64,000 nucleotides of DNA from Thermoplasmata archaeon (GTDB lineage Archaea; Thermoplasmatota; E2; JACPAO01; JAHFTW01), in the NCBI GenBank assembly GCA_023269235.1, contig JAHFTW010000007.1, positions 37,843 to 101,842 of the forward strand, written 5' to 3'. The notes beneath the pieces are model-generated. The model was not told the origin of the DNA. It did not search any database and worked only from the letters and a program-made list of their open reading frames with translations. The position numbers and the translations under genes were made by a program. Below, one piece after another: positions 62,095 through 64,000 of the stretch. Position 1 is the stretch's first letter. Every line of letters starts with the position of its first letter.

Positions 62095-63299
62095 TAGTGG
62101 GCGCCTCCGACTTTCGGGAACTGGCCTGCTTTCCATTGACCTTTCTTGACCTGCTCGACCATCAGCAGGAACTGGTCGAAGAAATGATTCGAGTCCCACG
62201 GGCCGGGGCTCGCCTCGGGGTGGTACTGCATCGTGAAGATGGGCAGCCTCTCGTGGCGCACGGCCTCGACGACGCCGTCGTTCGGGCACTTTTCCCACAC
62301 GACGAGGCCGGTTCCCTTCACGGAGTCTGCGTCGACGTGGAAGCCATGGTTCTGGCTCGTGATGCGCACGATGCCGGTGAACTCGTCGCGCGTCGGGATG
62401 TTGGCGCCGCGGTGGCCGAACTTCATCTTCTTCGTCTTGGCGCCCCAGGCAAGGCTCACGAGCTGGTTGCCGTAGCAGATACCGAAGGTCGGAAGCTTCT
62501 CGGAGACCGTGCGCAGCGTCGGGAGCGTGAACGTGCCGATGTCGGGGTGTGCCGGGTCGCCGGGGCCGTTCGCGATGAAGAGGCAGTCGGCCTTGCCCTC
62601 GATGTCGGAGGCCTTCGCGTTCCAGGGCAAGTGGAGGACGTTGAAGCGGCGGACCAGGTTGCGCAGGATGTTGCGCTTGATGCCGGTGTCGATGACCGCG
62701 ACCGTGTAGGCCTTCGCGTCCGCGGGGGAGCCGTCCTTCAGCTCGCCTTTCGCGTTCTTGCCGTAGCGCAGCGTGCGCTGGACGGAGGCTTCGCCGGCGA
62801 GGTTGGCCACTTCGACGGAAGGCATGGAGGCGACCTTCGCCTGGAGGGCAGGGACCTGGCTGGCATCATGGGTGACGAAGCAACGCAAGCAGCCCTTCTC
62901 GCGGATGCGCAGCGTGAGGGCGCGCGTGTCCACACCCGCGATGCCGGGGACCTTCTGCTCGACGAGCAGGTCGTGCAGCGTCTTTGTGGACTTGCGGTGG
63001 CTGGGCTGGCGGCACCATTCGCGCACCACGACGGCCCGGGGCCAGACCTTGTCCGATTCCCAGTCGTCCGCGTTGACGCCGTAATTGCCGATCATCGGGT
63101 AGGTGAAGAGCAGGACCTGGCCATGGAACGACGGGTCCGTGAGGGACTCCTGGTAGCCGGTCATGCCGGTCGTGAAGACCAGTTCGCCGTACGCGGTGCC
63201 GGGGCATCCGAACGCCTCGCCCTCGACCACCGAGCCGTCCTCCAAGACCAAAAATGCGCGTCCGTCTGCGGCGTTTTTGGCTGAGGTTGGCTGTCCCAT
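62094..63299 (-). CDS. carA: carbamoyl-phosphate synthase small (glutaminase) subunit
   Basis: 401 residues. The N-terminal CPSase domain has FLVLEDGSVVEGEAFG and FTTGMTGYQESLTDPS. The class I amidotransferase domain has nucleophile Cys275 in FGICYGNQLVSLAWGAKT and a His in MQYHPEASPGP. The nucleophile loop is usually GICLGHQ; here it is GICYGNQ. The ATG at 63299 is preferred; a CTTTATCC box (~63334) predicts an RNA start about 8 nt before it. First gene of carA-carB-trm112-receiver. Confidence 0.94.
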   Translation of the reverse strand: MGQPTSAKNAADGRAFLVLEDGSVVEGEAFGCPGTAYGELVFTTGMTGYQESLTDPSFHGQVLLFTYPMIGNYGVNADDWESDKVWPRAVVVREWCRQPSHRKSTKTLHDLLVEQKVPGIAGVDTRALTLRIREKGCLRCFVTHDASQVPALQAKVASMPSVEVANLAGEASVQRTLRYGKNAKGELKDGSPADAKAYTVAVIDTGIKRNILRNLVRRFNVLHLPWNAKASDIEGKADCLFIANGPGDPAHPDIGTFTLPTLRTVSEKLPTFGICYGNQLVSLAWGAKTKKMKFGHRGANIPTRDEFTGIVRITSQNHGFHVDADSVKGTGLVVWEKCPNDGVVEAVRHERLPIFTMQYHPEASPGPWDSNHFFDQFLLMVEQVKKGQWKAGQFPKVGGAH

Positions 63300-63417
63300 C
63301 GCTTCGGACCTGGCGTGCAAGGCCGTTCAGGGATAAAGGGTGCGGGCGACGCGGGGGTCGCCGACCCTCGGCGTTGATGGAAACCGGGCGGGCCTGGGCA
63401 AGCGTGTCCCGTCTCGG

Positions 63418-63990
63418 TCAAAGCGGGGCTAGCGCGGCCCCTGCCGCGCGCCAGCCGCGCACGGTGGCTGGGACCGCCACGGCGAAGAGCGCCGCGTTCA
63501 CGATGGCGGGGACGACGTTGAACAACAGCCCCGCCGCGACGAGCACAGGTAGCGCGCCCGGCGTCGCGCGGGACTCAGGAGTGAGCATCCAAGTGAGGAC
63601 GTCGGCCGCCACGGAAAACAGCAGGGTCGCCGCGGCGCCGATGAGGGCGGCCGCCGCCCGCGTCCACGGTCCCATCTCCGCCCAAGGGATGCGACGCAAC
63701 CCGCCGCCCAGCAGGCCGAGGAGGGCCATGGCCGGGACGTTGACGACGGACAACGGGAGGAGGCCGGTCAGAAGGAAATCCGTGAGCGCCATGCTGAGCG
63801 CGCCGACCGCGGCGCCAACCGCCGGGCCGAACAGCACGCCGGCAAGGAAGACCAGGACGTACGTCAACGCGATGTTGGGCAGGCCGAGAAACAGAAGCCG
63901 GCCCGCGATGGCGAGCGCCCCGAACGCGACGAGCGGCACGAAGCCGGGCCCGGTGTCCACGCCAGCCAGCCGAAGCGCGTCGCGGCGCAC
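63418..63990 (-). CDS. ECF-transporter S-component-like membrane protein (edge of window)
   Basis: 190 residues as seen, with five to six TM helices and the substrate-capture-like pattern of ECF S components: LTYVLVFLAGVLFGPAVGA then LSMALTDFLLTGLLP. Such proteins bind vitamins or metals for an ATP-driven importer. The GTG at 63990 could be the true start, but only ten bases remain to the edge, so an earlier start cannot be excluded. No ATPase or T component is in the window. Confidence 0.65.
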   Translation of the reverse strand: MRRDALRLAGVDTGPGFVPLVAFGALAIAGRLLFLGLPNIALTYVLVFLAGVLFGPAVGAAVGALSMALTDFLLTGLLPLSVVNVPAMALLGLLGGGLRRIPWAEMGPWTRAAAALIGAAATLLFSVAADVLTWMLTPESRATPGALPVLVAAGLLFNVVPAIVNAALFAVAVPATVRGWRAAGAALAPL

Positions 63991-64000
63991 GCTCGCGCGG

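Noticed and set aside
59083..62097. 1004-codon plus-strand open frame opposite carB
   Set aside because: Composition is that of a reverse-complement shadow (Val/Asp/Gly/Leu/Arg). carB on the other strand is certain and no start signal precedes it.

Overview
The window is about 64 kb of very GC-rich DNA from an archaeal chromosome. Several protein families here are diagnostic for Archaea: EF-2 with a diphthamide loop, initiation factor 1A beside a RIO1 kinase and a KH-domain protein, Pth2, Tsr3, an archaeal-type TyrRS, an AglB oligosaccharyltransferase, a geranylgeranyl-reductase-type flavoprotein, a presenilin-type protease and an archaeal pilus ATPase. The mix (cytochrome c maturation, CPSase, ThyX, membrane-anchored winged-helix regulators, many lipoproteins) would fit a respiring, GC-rich member of Thermoplasmatota. 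That placement is inference, because the window carries no rRNA. Genes often start on GTG or TTG, and many starts lie 24-30 nt downstream of a TATA-like box, which implies leaderless transcripts.

Layout. 0-1.6 kb: MutY and a small lipoprotein. 1.7-8.1 kb: a cytochrome c / thiol-redox block (CXXC protein, CcmF, TlpA-CcdA fusion). 8.2-9.7 kb: an LVIVD-type propeller lipoprotein and tRNA-Pro(TGG). 9.7-14.9 kb: a membrane-anchored winged-helix regulator, a dCTP deaminase/dUTPase-fold protein, a YkgJ-type protein, a 3-TM protein paired with a two-wHTH regulator, and a Cys-rich surface protein. 15-24.2 kb: Drg GTPase, a membrane glycosyltransferase, a cupin, arginase, AglB and an aminotransferase. 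24.3-30 kb: PRC-barrel protein, presenilin-type protease, DoxX protein, KH-RIO1-aIF1A operon and a double ThyX-like protein. 30-36.4 kb: two lipoproteins around a decayed tsr3 fragment, then tsr3, a GGR-type reductase and Pth2. 36.5-42 kb: EF-2, a duplicated EF-2 tail, a DUF2085-like membrane protein and two cell-surface glycan transferases.

42-52 kb is the most distinctive region: a type IV filament locus. It has a prepilin peptidase, a RecA/KaiC-like protein without a recognisable P-loop, a secretion ATPase, two separate platform proteins and six different pilin-like proteins. The last of these carries a large amidotransferase-like domain. The design resembles archaeal Epd/Tad-type pili more than archaella.

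52-64 kb: a 39-residue membrane protein divergent from TyrRS, a long inverted repeat, TruA, two lipoproteins, a glyoxalase-fold protein, a winged-helix regulator, a DUF4383 protein, the carA-carB-trm112-receiver operon and an ECF-S-like membrane protein at the right edge.

Two housekeeping genes, tsr3 and the EF-2 gene, each have a diverged second copy of their 3' coding end downstream. This pattern recalls insertion of DNA at gene 3' ends. Several secreted-protein genes (30-31.6, 43.7-45, 49-50 and 54.3-55.3 kb) look less GC-rich than the conserved genes.
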